Of a stretch of 5,861 bases of DNA, positions 5,518 through 5,861 are shown piece after piece. Made by a program: the position numbers and the translations under genes. The notes beneath the pieces are model-generated. The model saw nothing but the letters and a program-made list of their open reading frames with translations, was not told where the DNA came from and ran no database searches. The DNA lies in the NCBI GenBank assembly GCA_031285415.1, contig JAITWF010000134.1, positions 1 through 5,861 of the forward strand, read 5' to 3'. Numbering within the stretch: position 1 is the first letter of the stretch; each line of letters opens with the position of its first letter. Source of the stretch: Deferribacteraceae bacterium. GTDB taxonomy: Bacteria; Chrysiogenota; Deferribacteres; Deferribacterales; JAISNW01.

Positions 5518-5793
5518 TTAAGCCTTTAGATCAAGATGCCCTTTGCGAGCATCCTGTTTATTTTCTTTCTTCTTACGTTTCTTCTGCTCTTCGTCACGTT
5601 CATCTTTGCGGCGTATTAGCCCAGTGGTATCGAGTTTGTCCATAGCCTGTACAACATTGGTACGCTCCTCCGACTGATGTTGCGCAACGACAACTGTTGC
5701 CTGCTGCTTATTGTCGGCGGCTCTGTCTGTGACATCCGCAATCTTTTCAGGGATTGCGGATTGGGAGAGAATCGTTGTTATACCAACAGACAT
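5518..5793 (-). CDS. Small charged protein of unknown function, first flagellar-cluster gene in window
   Basis: A 91-residue soluble protein without cysteine, signal peptide or membrane helix. Residues 1-20 are mildly hydrophobic (MSVGITTILSQSAIPEKIAD) and 28-55 are Gln/Val-rich with helical character. Residues 61-84 form a dense Lys/Arg/Glu/Asp block (KDERDEEQKKRKKKENKQ), and it ends GHLDLKA. I do not recognise a named domain. Small proteins of this style, with a basic patch and a final hydrophobic/Asp tail, occur beside PilZ and DUF2802 genes in flagellar clusters, but I recall this only as a general impression. The start is credible: ATG at 5793 follows GAGGTGA at a normal distance. The PilZ-like gene follows after 5 bp, so the two are surely co-transcribed. 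It may be a partner or adaptor; that is speculative. Codon use and frame look ordinary. Confidence 0.7.
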   Translation of the reverse strand: MSVGITTILSQSAIPEKIADVTDRAADNKQQATVVVAQHQSEERTNVVQAMDKLDTTGLIRRKDERDEEQKKRKKKENKQDARKGHLDLKA

Positions 5794-5810
5794 AACTCAC
5801 CTCACATTTA

Positions 5811-5861
5811 ACACCCTCCCCTTGAGGGAGGGTCGAAACATATAATGTTTCGGGGAGGGGT
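5811..5861 (+). repeat. Palindromic GC-rich repeat, copy 3, at right edge
   Basis: This unit has the same orientation and architecture as copy 2. Hairpin one is ACCCTCCC (5813-5820) with GGGAGGGT (5826-5833) around CTTGA. Hairpin two is CGAAACAT (5834-5841) with ATGTTTCG (5845-5852) around ATA. The closing arm GGGAGGGGT (5853-5861) runs to the window end. The first hairpin and closing arm match copy 2 in sequence; hairpin two is a different sequence but again self-complementary. It sits 20 bp upstream of the start of the 91-residue protein, so it would be in the leader of that gene if transcribed. The unit may continue past the edge. Confidence 0.75.

Noticed and set aside
4576..5861. The three related repeats as a CRISPR array
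   Set aside because: Copies differ in orientation and length and are separated by 24 bp and by more than 1 kb of genes; there are no regular spacers and no cas genes.

Overview
The window is a compact stretch of bacterial chromosome, with almost every base in a gene. The two membrane-protein genes at the left converge. From about 1.5 kb to the right edge everything reads leftward on the minus strand. The gene content suggests a flagellated Gram-negative bacterium: a FliK-like hook-length-control protein, a DUF2802 protein, a PilZ-like protein and a small charged protein. The class II aldolase is of the type seen in spirochaetes, clostridia and Deferribacterota. A Deferribacterota-like or deltaproteobacterial-like lineage is my best guess, made from the look of the proteins and not from a search, so it is weak.

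Layout, in the direction of minus-strand transcription (right to left): a small Lys/Glu-rich protein (5518-5793), a degenerate PilZ-domain protein (4694-5512), a 136-bp gap filled by two inverted copies of a GC-rich palindromic repeat, a membrane-anchored DUF2802 protein (4117-4557), a FliK-like protein (3059-4114, probably from an ATT start), an iron-sulfur-flavoprotein-like FMN protein that overlaps the FliK-like stop by ATGA (2529-3062), class II fructose-1,6-bisphosphate aldolase (1542-2516), a G+C hairpin, and an ArsB/NhaD/YbiR-type permease (288-1499). The permease's last codons overlap the 3' end of a convergent, left-truncated DUF445 membrane-protein gene (1/2-322, plus strand).

The first four minus-strand genes look like the distal part of a flagellar/motility operon. 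The flavoprotein, the aldolase and the permease follow with very short spacing and are probably co-transcribed, although no shared function is evident. No tRNA, rRNA, CRISPR array, insertion sequence or phage gene is visible.

I found no clearly new biological system. The points most worth checking are the compound palindromic repeats (three related copies, with arm 2 differing in sequence but kept as a hairpin in two of them), the apparent ATT start of the FliK-like gene next to a small hairpin, the repeat-derived false N-terminus of the DUF2802 open frame, and a PilZ-like protein without the usual c-di-GMP-binding motifs.
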